A stretch of DNA of 64,000 nucleotides from Candidatus Parcubacteria bacterium (GTDB lineage Bacteria; Patescibacteriota; Patescibacteriia; PEXW01). Numbering within the stretch: position 1 is the stretch's first letter; each line of letters opens with the position of its first letter. The notes under the pieces are model-generated. The model had not been told where the DNA came from. It was given only the letters and a program-made list of their open reading frames with translations, and searched no databases. The translations under genes and the position numbers were made by a program. Of the stretch, positions 17,266 through 23,979 are shown piece by piece. The stretch is from NCBI GenBank assembly GCA_003597955.1, contig QZJU01000020.1, positions 62,001 to 126,000 on the forward strand, written 5' to 3'.

Positions 17266-17450
17266 AAAAAAAGCCTGGCGGCTTCAGGTTAGCCGTCAGG
17301 AAAGATATCCGATCCTATTCGACCTTTTCCCGAAGGATTTGTCTTAATCCGCCGATGAGGCGGAAAGGCGTCGGACTCTCACGACCTTCCAGCAGGAAGG
17401 GCGGAATACCGTGGCGGGACCGTTCCGGATTCGCACCGGATTGCCTGGTT
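17266..17450 (-). ncRNA. Cobalamin riboswitch with intrinsic terminator
   Basis: On the minus strand the segment reads AGGCAATCCGGTGCGAATCC, then GGAACGGTCCCGCCACGG, which matches the conserved cobalamin aptamer core (GGUGnnAAUCCG and GGUCCCGCCACUG; the last bases are CGG here instead of CUG). GAGAGTCCGACGCCT follows at the expected place. The expression platform ends in a 9-pair hairpin (CCTGACGGC/GCCGCCAGG, plus-strand 17274-17300) and seven Ts, so B12 should stop transcription before the lipoprotein gene. This is the off-switch type usual for uptake genes. Confidence 0.88.
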
Positions 17451-17481
17451 AAATTGTTAAGTAAAAGAAAGATACCATACC

Positions 17482-17509
17482 TTGACAAAGCCCGCAAATT
17501 TGCTAGGCT
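17482..17509 (+). promoter_or_regulatory. Promoter of the 17558 gene
   Basis: TTGACA, 16 bases, TAGGCT. It lies back to back with the start of the riboswitch transcript on the other strand. Confidence 0.6.
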
Positions 17510-17557
17510 AATTTGAAAATTAAAAAATAACCAAAAACGACACAAAGGAGCTTGAAA

Positions 17558-18133
17558 ATGGGAAATACCCAATCCGAACGAACAATGCCTTATGCTTTGG
17601 AATTTCTGGGCAAAAACACAGATGAAATCACCAAGCAGGCTACCCAAATCTTGGGTGTTCTGGTTAATCTGCCGGAATACGACCGGAAGGATCGAAAAGG
17701 CGGGATTCTGACCCTTATGGGATTGCGCGGAAGTTTTCTGGTTGGGTTCGCCATTGGCGAAGTGCCAAAAAATGACCCGGCCAAGTATTACGAAATTGCT
17801 TGCAAGAAATGCCGCTTATTACACAATCTACATTATAATGACCATTTTTCCGACGAAAAAGAAAAACCGCCCATCAGTTCGTTTGTACGGCGAAATGAAA
17901 AGTATGAGATATACGGTGGCGGGATCCCTTTGGGTACGTTTTATTCCTCAGATCCTTGTAAATATAACTGTGGTTTTCTGGCCTTTTCCGGCCTGCCTGA
18001 ACTGGCTGATGAAGCCCTGGTTCTAGTGCTGGCGCTGGACATGGAGTGGATTAAATTAGACCTGGCGCGGGAGATCGCCCAGGCCTCAACAAATCCATAC
18101 TTTGAAGCTTTACTTAAAGCTTCTCGAGCGTAA
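17558..18133 (+). CDS. Hypothetical protein, 191 aa
   Basis: Complete single-gene unit with AAAGGAG 7 bases before the ATG and its own promoter and terminator. I recognise no family. The protein looks soluble. It has a Cys pair (ACKKCRLLH) near residue 85 and another pair (DPCKYNC) near residue 138, which could bind a metal together. The C-terminus is helical. It lies divergent from the B12-uptake transcript, sharing a roughly 300-base control region; that position is the only clue and does not prove a B12 role. Confidence 0.7.
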   Translation: MGNTQSERTMPYALEFLGKNTDEITKQATQILGVLVNLPEYDRKDRKGGILTLMGLRGSFLVGFAIGEVPKNDPAKYYEIACKKCRLLHNLHYNDHFSDEKEKPPISSFVRRNEKYEIYGGGIPLGTFYSSDPCKYNCGFLAFSGLPELADEALVLVLALDMEWIKLDLAREIAQASTNPYFEALLKASRA

Positions 18134-18150
18134 ATCACTATCGTTCCTAA

Positions 18151-18180
18151 AAGCGTCGCTTAACCAAGTGACGCTTTTTT
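18151..18180 (+). terminator. Terminator of the 17558 gene
   Basis: AGCGTCGCTT pairs with AAGTGACGCT (one G-U pair) around AACC, followed by TTTTT. Confidence 0.85.
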
Positions 18181-18190
18181 ATTATATAAA

Positions 18191-18218
18191 AAGTGGGAAG
18201 AAAATTTTTCTTCCCACT
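18191..18218 (-). terminator. Terminator of the 73 aa gene
   Basis: Arms GTGGGAAG and CTTCCCAC; the minus strand continues with TTTTTATA. It faces the preceding terminator, closing a convergent pair. Confidence 0.75.
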
Positions 18219-18222
18219 AAGT

Positions 18223-18444
18223 TTACTTTGTGACTCTTGTTTCGGCATCAAGATGACCGTTGATGGCGCTTATTACTAATAGCGAGAGAAACACAACACC
18301 CATAAGTAGACCTGGGACTTCCTTAATCAGCTTATTCAGAAAAACCTGATAAGGTTCCCAGAAAAGCAGCGGGTTCAGATCTGACGCTTGCAAAATAACC
18401 AACGAAGCCGCCAAACCAATTGCATAGAACAGTTTTCTCTTCAC
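18223..18444 (-). CDS. Small membrane protein, 73 aa
   Basis: Starts with GTG, 7 bases after a perfect AGGAGG. Two hydrophobic segments are visible: LFYAIGLAASLVILQA (5-20) and VPGLLMGVVFLSLLVISAING (43-63). A TTGACA-N17-TAAGCT promoter lies upstream on the minus strand (near 18500-18520). No family is recognised. The strong translation signal and private promoter and terminator argue that it is a real gene. Confidence 0.65.
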   Translation of the reverse strand: MKRKLFYAIGLAASLVILQASDLNPLLFWEPYQVFLNKLIKEVPGLLMGVVFLSLLVISAINGHLDAETRVTK

Positions 18445-18542
18445 TTACCTGCCTCCTATTTTTTTATTTTTTAGAACTTATGTAATGTCAGCTTAAGCTG
18501 TAGAGATGAAATTGTCAATGTAAAAAAATCAAGCTTGGAACA

Positions 18543-19118
18543 TCAATAATCAATCCCCTTCACGGCTAAGTACCCCTTATAAAAAGGGTGTTTAACCATT
18601 TTCATTTCCGTAATCAAGTCACAAAGCTTTGCCAGTCGTGGATATTTTTCGTGACCCGTAATTACCAAATGGATAGCTTTTAATTTTTTCGACCTGGCTT
18701 TAAGTTTCAGCAAATCAACAACTTGTTTTTCGGCCAACAAACCGACTTCTAAACATGAAACTATTTCATCGAGTATTACGACCTGATATTTCCCCGAGGC
18801 TAATAACCGCTTGGCTAAGCTAAGCGCCCGCACAGCCAAGCGCTGGTGTTCAGCAAATGATTTCCGGTCGCCCCAGATGCCAACAAAACCCGCCCCGTGA
18901 ATTTCAACTTTTACGCCCAGTTTTTCCAAGGAGATCCTTTCGCCGGAAGGCCATTTGGGATTTTTGAAAAATTGGAAAAACAAAACTTTCAAACCATAGC
19001 CAACGGCTCTGACCGCCAAACCAATAGCGGCAGTGGTTTTGCCCTTGCCTCGGCCCCAATAGTAAACATTTATACCTTGGGGAAAAACCTTTAATTTGGG
19101 AATAGATTTTTCTGGCAT
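18543..19118 (-). CDS. cobO: Corrinoid adenosyltransferase (CobO/CobA/BtuR type)
   Basis: A 191-residue P-loop enzyme that transfers the 5'-deoxyadenosyl group of ATP to cob(I)alamin or other corrinoids, making adenosylcobalamin. The P-loop is GRGKGKTTAAIGLAVRA (about 20-36), followed by VLFFQFFK, the conserved HGAGFVG region, and the Walker B stretch VVILDEIVSCLEVGLL, and LVITGHEK. Length is normal. No B12 synthesis gene is in the window, so it probably acts in salvage, feeding the B12-dependent reductase at 24.9-28.4 kb. It lies 1.3 kb downstream of the cobalamin riboswitch start but on its own transcript. Confidence 0.93.
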   Translation of the reverse strand: MPEKSIPKLKVFPQGINVYYWGRGKGKTTAAIGLAVRAVGYGLKVLFFQFFKNPKWPSGERISLEKLGVKVEIHGAGFVGIWGDRKSFAEHQRLAVRALSLAKRLLASGKYQVVILDEIVSCLEVGLLAEKQVVDLLKLKARSKKLKAIHLVITGHEKYPRLAKLCDLITEMKMVKHPFYKGYLAVKGIDY

Positions 19119-19170
19119 ACAAGCTTTGGCTTAATATAGCTTACTTAATGCCGCAAAAAAGCGCAAAATT

Positions 19171-19198
19171 TTGAAAAAAATAAAGTTTAAGGTATAAT
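19171..19198 (+). promoter_or_regulatory. Strong promoter upstream of candidate RNA
   Basis: TTGAAA, 16 bases, TATAAT. No coding frame follows, only a structured stretch. Confidence 0.65.
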
Positions 19199-19204
19199 AT
19201 TTTC

Positions 19205-19320
19205 GGAGAATCGCCGATAAAAGTCATTTCTCCAAAGCCCCTTAAACTTCGCTAGCGAATCCTAAAACTAACGAAGTGTTCCTTCATCCGCCTGCTCGCT
19301 CCCAACCGGGCAGGCTTCTT
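19205..19320 (+). ncRNA. Candidate small RNA, about 115 nt
   Basis: Begins after a strong promoter and ends at a hairpin GCCTGC/GCAGGC (19290-19315) followed by TTCTT. Inside, GGAGAA pairs with TTTCTCC and ACTTCG with CGAAGT. No open frame is present. Family not recognised; it could also be a leader of the RNA that follows. Confidence 0.4.
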
Positions 19321-19325
19321 CATGT

Positions 19326-19353
19326 TTGCTTTAACTAAAAACTGTCATATACT
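19326..19353 (+). promoter_or_regulatory. Promoter of the second candidate RNA
   Basis: TTGCTT, 16 bases, TATACT. Confidence 0.5.
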
Positions 19354-19359
19354 GATAGC

Positions 19360-19602
19360 AGATTACCTGATGGTTTAGAGCTCCTTTCCCGCTCAAGGAA
19401 GCACATGGAATGCGACCATCAGGATTTCCCAGGCCAAAAAACGCTTCAAAACACACGCTCGTTGTTTTTTAGGAAGCAATCGCCGTATCGGCCTCCCGGC
19501 CCAACTAAATGGGTGGGGTTGCATTCCAAATTTAGGGACTCGGCTTTTACAAAAGCCGCCTATCATTCCAAGCCCTCAATATCATTGAGGGCTTCTTTTT
19601 GC
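19360..19602 (+). ncRNA. Candidate structured RNA with pseudoknot, about 240 nt
   Basis: No coding frame. CCTGATGGT (19366-19374) pairs with ACCATCAGG (19415-19423). The segment TGGAATGC (19406-19413), inside that loop, is fully complementary to GCATTCCA (19521-19528), which gives a pseudoknot. Further hairpins are CGGCTTTT/AAAAGCCG and the terminator AAGCCCTCAAT/ATTGAGGGCTT plus CTTTTT (19570-19600). I looked for tmRNA, RNase P and SRP signatures and found none, so the family is unknown. Confidence 0.55.
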
Positions 19603-19678
19603 CATAGGTCGGGGCTTGACAATAACGCAAGACCATGCTAACCTTAGCGGTTTTGAAATTAAATTATTTTTATATTAT

Positions 19679-19813
19679 ATGGAAGAATTACAAGCGCACG
19701 CTGAAAGCATAATTTCACGAACCCAAACTAATGACTTGGGTTTAGATGGGGTGATTCAGGCTCTGGCCGAATTGCACGATGAGCTTAAAAAACACTCCGA
19801 AACTACGGCTTAA
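19679..19813 (+). CDS. Small orphan protein, 44 aa
   Basis: The frame is open from 19616, but a promoter (TTGACA 19616-19621, 17 bases, TAACCT) covers that part, so the first usable ATG is at 19679. The product (MEELQAHAESIISRTQ..., ELHDELKKHSETTA) is a short, acidic, mostly helical protein. No ribosome binding site is visible, so translation is uncertain. A strong terminator follows. First member of a run of small single-gene units. Confidence 0.5.
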   Translation: MEELQAHAESIISRTQTNDLGLDGVIQALAELHDELKKHSETTA

Positions 19814-19833
19814 GCTTAGAACTAAAAAACGAA

Positions 19834-19866
19834 AATCCCCTCTCGTTAAAATCAGGGGATTTTTTG
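19834..19866 (+). terminator. Terminator of the 44 aa gene
   Basis: AATCCCCT and AGGGGATT arms followed by TTTTT. Confidence 0.85.
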
Positions 19867-19891
19867 TACGAAAAATCTTGACCACACTCTT

Positions 19892-20000
19892 AACCCCGCA
19901 CCACTTTCCAAATTAAACCTTAAGTTTAGTGCAAGGTTGTTTGCCTAGTAAATATCTTAGTACTAAGTGTTGGCGCTTTACTGGAAAGTGGTGCGGGGTT
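19892..20000. repeat. Inverted repeat with 19-base perfect arms, next to a promoter
   Basis: AACCCCGCACCACTTTCCA (19892-19910) and its exact complement at 19982-20000 flank a 71-base AT-rich centre that holds smaller palindromes. The right arm runs straight into the TTGACA of the next gene. The inner part of the arms recurs at 50567-50609, again touching a TTGACA. Confidence 0.85.
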
Positions 20001-20027
20001 GACAAAAGCCATTTTTTGGCTTATGCT
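19999..20027 (+). promoter_or_regulatory. Promoter of the 20067 gene
   Basis: TTGACA, 17 bases, TATGCT. Its -35 overlaps the last two bases of the inverted repeat arm. Confidence 0.7.
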
Positions 20028-20066
20028 GTCTTGAAAATAAAGGTAAGCTTTTTTCAAGGAGGAAAA

Positions 20067-20288
20067 ATGCGGGTAAACTTCATACTGCATATGCAGAACG
20101 CCGTGGTTAACGGTAAGTCTTATGACGAATTGATAATTGATTGGTTCGAAGAAATGAACTGGGAAGAAGTTAATGCCGTTTCCCAGAAATGGCTAAAGGA
20201 TCACAATTTTTTGACCAGCCGGATGTCGGGCTTAACCCGAGTCAGTGATTCCAGTCTGAGCATAGAGCCGATGGAAGAAGCTAAGTAA
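20067..20288 (+). CDS. Small orphan protein, 73 aa (paralogue of 20451 gene)
   Basis: Starts at ATG 20067, 5 bases after AAGGAGG. The frame extends further upstream but through the promoter and repeat. The product begins MRVNFILHMQNAVVNG, has an acidic middle (IIDWFEEMNWEEVNAV) and ends in SSLSIEPMEEAK. It aligns over its whole length with the next gene (shared pattern VxFxL, IIxWxEE, WLxxxNxLTxRMxGLxxVxxxSLxIEP), so the two form a tandem family. No known domain recognised; small alpha/beta fold likely. Confidence 0.75.
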   Translation: MRVNFILHMQNAVVNGKSYDELIIDWFEEMNWEEVNAVSQKWLKDHNFLTSRMSGLTRVSDSSLSIEPMEEAK

Positions 20289-20294
20289 TTTTTT

Positions 20295-20321
20295 AACCCC
20301 CTTGAGGCTTTCTTGGGGGTT
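20295..20321 (+). terminator. Terminator fused to next -35
   Basis: AACCCCC and GGGGGTT arms; the T run continues directly as TTGACA (20322-20327). Confidence 0.8.
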
Positions 20322-20350
20322 TTGACAAAAATTTCGGTCCACGCTAGTGT
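20322..20350 (+). promoter_or_regulatory. Promoter of the 20451 gene
   Basis: TTGACA, 17 bases, TAGTGT, beginning inside the T run of the preceding terminator. Confidence 0.65.
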
Positions 20351-20450
20351 GAGGAGAAAATAAGAAACTTAACACTGTTCAGCAATCGGAACCGCTGAAT
20401 TCACCCGCGCATTGGATGCCCAAAAACTTATTTTAAAGAAAGGGCAAAAA

Positions 20451-20663
20451 TTGCAGGTGAAATTCAAACTCATTATGGACGGCTTGCTGGTTATGGGCAA
20501 TTGGTTGGATCGGGTAATTATCGAGTGGGAAGAAGAAGCCGACGAGGTCCGCGTCCAGGAAATCGCCAATGAATGGCTAACAACCCGGAATTACTTAACC
20601 CAAAGAATGCTGGGATTACATTCCGTAGCCGAGGCAAGCCTGACTATTGAACCGCAAGAATGA
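20451..20663 (+). CDS. Small orphan protein, about 70 aa (paralogue of 20067 gene)
   Basis: Paralogue of the gene before it. Aligned to that gene, the protein should start at TTG 20451 (LQVKFKLIMDGLLV...), with AAAGGG 6 bases upstream; a TTG at 20412 in the same frame is also possible. There is no in-frame ATG at the expected place. A good GAGGAG at 20351-20356 is followed by ATAAGA rather than a start codon, so the original start may have been lost or moved. The C-terminus SLTIEPQE matches its sister. May be a weakly translated or decaying copy. Confidence 0.6.
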   Translation: MQVKFKLIMDGLLVMGNWLDRVIIEWEEEADEVRVQEIANEWLTTRNYLTQRMLGLHSVAEASLTIEPQE

Positions 20664-20680
20664 TCTCTTTAACCTTTTTG

Positions 20681-20710
20681 GCCTGCCTGGATTCTCCGGC
20701 AGGCTTTTTT
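20681..20710 (+). terminator. Terminator of the 20451 gene
   Basis: GCCTGCC and GGCAGGC arms followed by TTTTTT. Confidence 0.85.
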
Positions 20711-20785
20711 GTTTGGTTTCAGCTTGACTTTATATCAAACCTCATTTAAATTTAATTTTCCAAAAACCAGAATCATGGAGGATGA

Positions 20786-20989
20786 ATGGATATTGACACC
20801 TTACAAAAAGCTGTTCGCGACAAAAAGGTCCCGAATGCGGAAATCGTGAAAAAACTCAATGCTTACCTAAAAAGCCGGCATTCCACCGGTGGCTTGATCG
20901 GGTTTTTGCACATCTTGGAAAAGCACCGACCAGGCCTTTTTAAACAAATCCATCAGGCCATTCGGCAAAAAGCAAAGGGATTCAAATAA
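20786..20989 (+). CDS. Small orphan protein, 67 aa
   Basis: GGAGG lies 4 bases before ATG 20786; a TTGACT-N17-TAAATT promoter lies upstream. The product is basic and helical (MDIDTLQKAVRDKKVPN..., HRPGLFKQIHQAIRQKAKGFK). No family recognised. Its charge would suit nucleic-acid binding, but that is a guess. Own terminator follows. Confidence 0.65.
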   Translation: MDIDTLQKAVRDKKVPNAEIVKKLNAYLKSRHSTGGLIGFLHILEKHRPGLFKQIHQAIRQKAKGFK

Positions 20990-21004
20990 AATACGTTCAG
21001 TTTT

Positions 21005-21042
21005 AACCCCTCTGAAAGTAAGTTAAAGAGGGGTTTTTATTT
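21005..21042 (+). terminator. Terminator fused to next -35
   Basis: AACCCCTCT and AGAGGGGTT arms, then TTTATTTT, then TTGACA (21043-21048) for the next gene. Confidence 0.8.
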
Positions 21043-21113
21043 TTGACAAACCTTTGGGTATTTGAGAAAATATAGTAAACAAACTGAACATTGCAAAAAA
21101 CGGAGGGCATAAC

Positions 21114-21527
21114 ATGGCCAACCCGGATGTTGAGCTAAAAAAATTCTGCCAAGAAATAAACCAAATTCTTGCCAAAGCCAAGCCGGAAGAACGCCAAAAC
21201 TCAATCTTGGATCTTTATCGAACATACGCCAAGCGGGAAGAAAACTCCAAGATCGTGCCGGATTTGACCACGATTACCTGCCGGTGCGTTTCGGCGGACT
21301 GCATTATTCTGGAAGCCATTGAAAAACCGCAAATTCCAGATGAGCTTATCGAAAGATTCTTTTTTGAAGCCGTGGGCGGTTTAGAGACTGAGGAATTACG
21401 CAAAGCTTTCAAGCTTTTAAAGCTGTATCGTTACAAGGCTTTTGATTCCGTGGTGAATAAATATTTGATCCTCAAAGACCAAGAGGAATTTTTCGGCGAC
21501 CTGATTAAGCCGCATTCTCGGGCCTGA
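21114..21527 (+). CDS. Orphan protein, 137 aa
   Basis: CGGAGGG precedes ATG 21114. The product is soluble and mostly helical, with two nearby cysteines in TCRCVSADC that could bind metal. The second half (LIERFFFEAVGGLETEEL, LLKLYRYKAFDSVVNKYL) looks like paired helices. No family recognised. It is a single-gene unit with its own TTGACA promoter and terminator. Confidence 0.7.
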   Translation: MANPDVELKKFCQEINQILAKAKPEERQNSILDLYRTYAKREENSKIVPDLTTITCRCVSADCIILEAIEKPQIPDELIERFFFEAVGGLETEELRKAFKLLKLYRYKAFDSVVNKYLILKDQEEFFGDLIKPHSRA

Positions 21528-21536
21528 AAAATTTGT

Positions 21537-21563
21537 AAAGCCCCGAGCAAACTTGGGGCTTTT
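21537..21563 (+). terminator. Terminator of the 21114 gene
   Basis: AAGCCCC and GGGGCTT arms followed by TTATATTT; a TTTACA follows within a few bases and may be the next -35. Confidence 0.8.
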
Positions 21564-21633
21564 ATATTTACAAAGTTTAATACCCAGTGTAAGTTAAGAT
21601 TATAAAAAAAATACCAAAATTCCTGGAGGAACA

Positions 21634-21960
21634 ATGCACTTTACTTTATTCTGGCTTTCCGTCAGCGCCGTATCTATTGTTTGTCTTTTTCGCATCGATA
21701 AACACTTCCAAAAAAAAGCGCTACAAACCCGCCGGCAAACGCTTTACAAAAACTTGTTTCTGACAGCACAGTTCTTGACGATTTTTTTCGTCATTTCTGC
21801 GCTTCAATTTCTGGTTTTTGATGCCGGGGCCTATAGCAATTTCATGAGCGCTTTGGCTTGCGCCTTGCTGGTCTGTCTAATCGGTTTCAGAGCTGACTCT
21901 CGGGCTTTTTATTGCAGGGTTGAAAAATTGCGGGAGGAGATTTCGACCACCAGAGTATAA
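21634..21960 (+). CDS. Small membrane protein, 108 aa (paralogue of 22076 gene)
   Basis: GGAGG precedes ATG 21634. Three hydrophobic segments: LFWLSVSAVSIVCLF, LFLTAQFLTIFFVISALQFLVF, and FMSALACALLVCLIGF. The cytoplasmic tail ADSRAFYCRVEKLREEIS matches the tail of the next gene (SDSKEFISAVEKLQQN), and the spacing of membrane segments is the same, so both belong to one small family. Function unknown. Confidence 0.7.
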   Translation: MHFTLFWLSVSAVSIVCLFRIDKHFQKKALQTRRQTLYKNLFLTAQFLTIFFVISALQFLVFDAGAYSNFMSALACALLVCLIGFRADSRAFYCRVEKLREEISTTRV

Positions 21961-21967
21961 CTTTAAT

Positions 21968-22002
21968 ATGACCCAAGAAAATTCTTCAAGGGTCATTTTT
22001 TA
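21968..22002 (+). terminator. Terminator of the 21634 gene
   Basis: ATGACCC and GGGTCAT arms followed by TTTTTT. Confidence 0.75.
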
Positions 22003-22075
22003 ATCCCTTCTTGACCAAACCACAGAATTAAGATAAGGTTATGTAAAATAAAACAAAAAAATAAGGAGGTTTTAA

Positions 22076-22432
22076 ATGCTCCTTTCAATTACCTATGTCT
22101 TGTGTTTGATTTTGGCATGCACACTCGCTCTTTTCTGCGCTTATGTGATGAGGCCCTGGTTCCACCGCAAGGCTGTAACCAAAGCTAAAGTGAAGCCTTT
22201 CCTCGGCTTTTTCTTGCTGCTGCAATTCCTGCTCTTATTCTTGTTCTTTATTTTTGGCCATCTACTTGCGGAACAAATGGGTTGGATAGACGAAGAAGGG
22301 TGGGTTATTAACTTGGTCGTCTCGCTTATCGGAGCAGCGGCTATCTGTTTACCTTTTCTAAAAAGCGATTCTAAGGAATTTATTTCAGCCGTGGAAAAAC
22401 TGCAGCAAAACGCGATGGGCATAAGCCAATGA
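22076..22432 (+). CDS. Small membrane protein, 118 aa (paralogue of 21634 gene)
   Basis: AAGGAGG precedes ATG 22076. Three hydrophobic segments: ITYVLCLILACTLALFCAYVM, GFFLLLQFLLLFLFFIFGHLL, and LVVSLIGAAAICLPFL, then the shared tail SDSKEFISAVEKLQQ. Compared with its neighbour it has an added acidic loop (EQMGWIDEEGW) before the last helix. No known family. Tandem duplication of a small membrane gene is the simplest history. Confidence 0.7.
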   Translation: MLLSITYVLCLILACTLALFCAYVMRPWFHRKAVTKAKVKPFLGFFLLLQFLLLFLFFIFGHLLAEQMGWIDEEGWVINLVVSLIGAAAICLPFLKSDSKEFISAVEKLQQNAMGISQ

Positions 22433-22442
22433 CCCCCCTTTA

Positions 22443-22478
22443 AATGACCATTTGAAGATTCAGATGGTCATTTTTTTT
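22443..22478 (+). terminator. Terminator of the 22076 gene
   Basis: AATGACCAT and ATGGTCATT arms followed by TTTTTT. TTGACA for the next gene lies about 10 bases further on. Confidence 0.85.
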
Positions 22479-22549
22479 CAAGGGTTGACAAAATTTTTTA
22501 AAGTATTAAATTTTTTCCATAAAACCAGAAACCAAAAAAGGAGTTTTAA

Positions 22550-22924
22550 ATGGCATTAATACCCTTGACCGAACACAAGGATTGGCCGCTGCATGTCAGA
22601 ATCTGGAATCTGACTGCCGAAGAAATTGCCGAGCACGCCAAGGATTTGGAAACACGCATTTGGAACAATTTCGGCTTCGCCTTGGGGTATGACAGCTCCA
22701 AACACGACATTTTATTCTCTTTCCCCACCGAGGCCGGCTTGGAAGCCAGCGCTGAAATCCCCATCCGGATTGAAATTGCCATCCGGCACAAAGCCAAGGG
22801 TCTTGCGCTTGACCGGCACCTTAAAGCCATACTGCGCGAAAGGTCGGGGTGCGTCGCTCAACGCATCAAAAAGTGGAAAAATCGGCAGGATGTTCCGATT
22901 ATTTTTGACCTTAGCACTCCTTAA
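22550..22924 (+). CDS. Orphan protein, 124 aa
   Basis: GGAG precedes ATG 22550; a TTGACA lies about 65 bases upstream. The product (MALIPLTEHKDWPLHVRIWN...) is soluble, with an acidic first helix (AEEIAEHAKDLETRIW) and a basic C-terminal part (RHKAKGLALDRHLKAILRERSG, RIKKWKNR). No family is recognised. Last of the plus-strand run of single-gene units before the minus-strand gene at 23.0-24.0 kb. Confidence 0.7.
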   Translation: MALIPLTEHKDWPLHVRIWNLTAEEIAEHAKDLETRIWNNFGFALGYDSSKHDILFSFPTEAGLEASAEIPIRIEIAIRHKAKGLALDRHLKAILRERSGCVAQRIKKWKNRQDVPIIFDLSTP

Positions 22925-22933
22925 GTTTTTTTA

Positions 22934-22962
22934 AAGAGCGATCCAGCTGGATCGCTCTTATT
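22934..22962 (+). terminator. Terminator of the 22550 gene
   Basis: A perfect 26-base palindrome (AAGAGCGATCC and its complement around AGCT), followed by ATT. Confidence 0.75.
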
Positions 22963-22969
22963 GCTATAA

Positions 22970-22999
22970 AAAAAGGACTGCCACCAGGCAATCCTTTTC
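22970..22999 (-). terminator. Terminator of the 23005 gene
   Basis: AAAGGATTGCC and GGCAGTCCTTT arms on the minus strand, with TTTT following. Confidence 0.75.
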
Positions 23000-23004
23000 A
23001 ATGA

Positions 23005-23955
23005 TCAAAACAAACTGACTTTCTGGTTATCCTGATACTGCTGGGCACGCTCCGCTTCATTGAGCGCAGACCAACCAGCAGTCAGGTCAACTACGAGTGA
23101 CCGGATTTCTTCCACTGTGCCGCTCATGCTGTGCAGGCCAACATTGTAGTATTCGCCTTCAGCAACCGCAAAGGTCAGATCGTGTGAGCCGCGTTGCAAA
23201 GTCAAAGCGACTCTGCCCGCGGCCACCCAGCTCATGAGCTCCACACCGTTAAAGGTGCCGGACATGCCACGTATTTTTGACCTATCAATAAGCGCCTTCA
23301 GTCCCTTCGCATAAACCTGCGTGCTAAATTCCTTGGCGATCTTGTTAAGCTCAGCGTGAAATCGCTGCACATCTGGCCGCTCAGGGCGACAACCCAAAAT
23401 AATTACATCAATCATTCGCTCAATGGGTACATTTTTGCTGAGGTCTGTCGAGACCAGGAGCTCATACCACCCGCACTTTGGCGCCTGATAAATAATTATC
23501 TCCAGATCAGTCCCTTGGTACTCACCCAGGTTGCTTGCCGCAGTGAGCACATCCTGCTCTTTGTGCCAGGTAAGAACGCTTAGCAAAATAATCCGATTGA
23601 TAGCCGGCAATTTCGATGTGCGGGCAAGCAGCAGATCAATGCAGAACGCCTTGCGGAAATCCTTATAAGCGATTTCGTCGTTAATAGCGCCATTCGCTTC
23701 AACAAAGAAAAGAAATTGGTACCGCGTAGCGACGCAACCTTTCCGAAGGGTTTCATCATTGAACGGAGCAACATAATTTCGCTCGCCATCAGCAATCTCT
23801 GCGTAACTGTACAGGAACGCAGGATCAGCCCGTTGGACTAAAATGCTAGTCCGGTGCGCTGGGCCGTCGCCGCGTTTAAAACGCTCAATAATATGCTTGA
23901 GCTCTGGGAACTGCGCTTGCAGCTGCTGCACGCGCTTGGGTGTTTGGTACCGCAT
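23005..23955 (-). CDS. Hypothetical protein, 316 aa, possibly acquired
   Basis: Starts at ATG 23955, 6 bases after a perfect AAAGGAGGT; a GTG at 23973 overlaps that site and is unlikely. The product (MRYQTPKRVQQLQAQF...) is soluble; no known domain is recognised. It uses CAG and GAG codons more than its neighbours, which prefer CAA and GAA, and its GC content looks higher, so it may have been acquired. The leader carries two hairpins with identical GGAAG loops. Promoter: TTGACA-N17-TAAATT on the minus strand near 24055-24085. Confidence 0.7.
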   Translation of the reverse strand: MRYQTPKRVQQLQAQFPELKHIIERFKRGDGPAHRTSILVQRADPAFLYSYAEIADGERNYVAPFNDETLRKGCVATRYQFLFFVEANGAINDEIAYKDFRKAFCIDLLLARTSKLPAINRIILLSVLTWHKEQDVLTAASNLGEYQGTDLEIIIYQAPKCGWYELLVSTDLSKNVPIERMIDVIILGCRPERPDVQRFHAELNKIAKEFSTQVYAKGLKALIDRSKIRGMSGTFNGVELMSWVAAGRVALTLQRGSHDLTFAVAEGEYYNVGLHSMSGTVEEIRSLVVDLTAGWSALNEAERAQQYQDNQKVSLF

Positions 23956-23979
23956 GTGGGTACCTCCTTTCACATCCGC

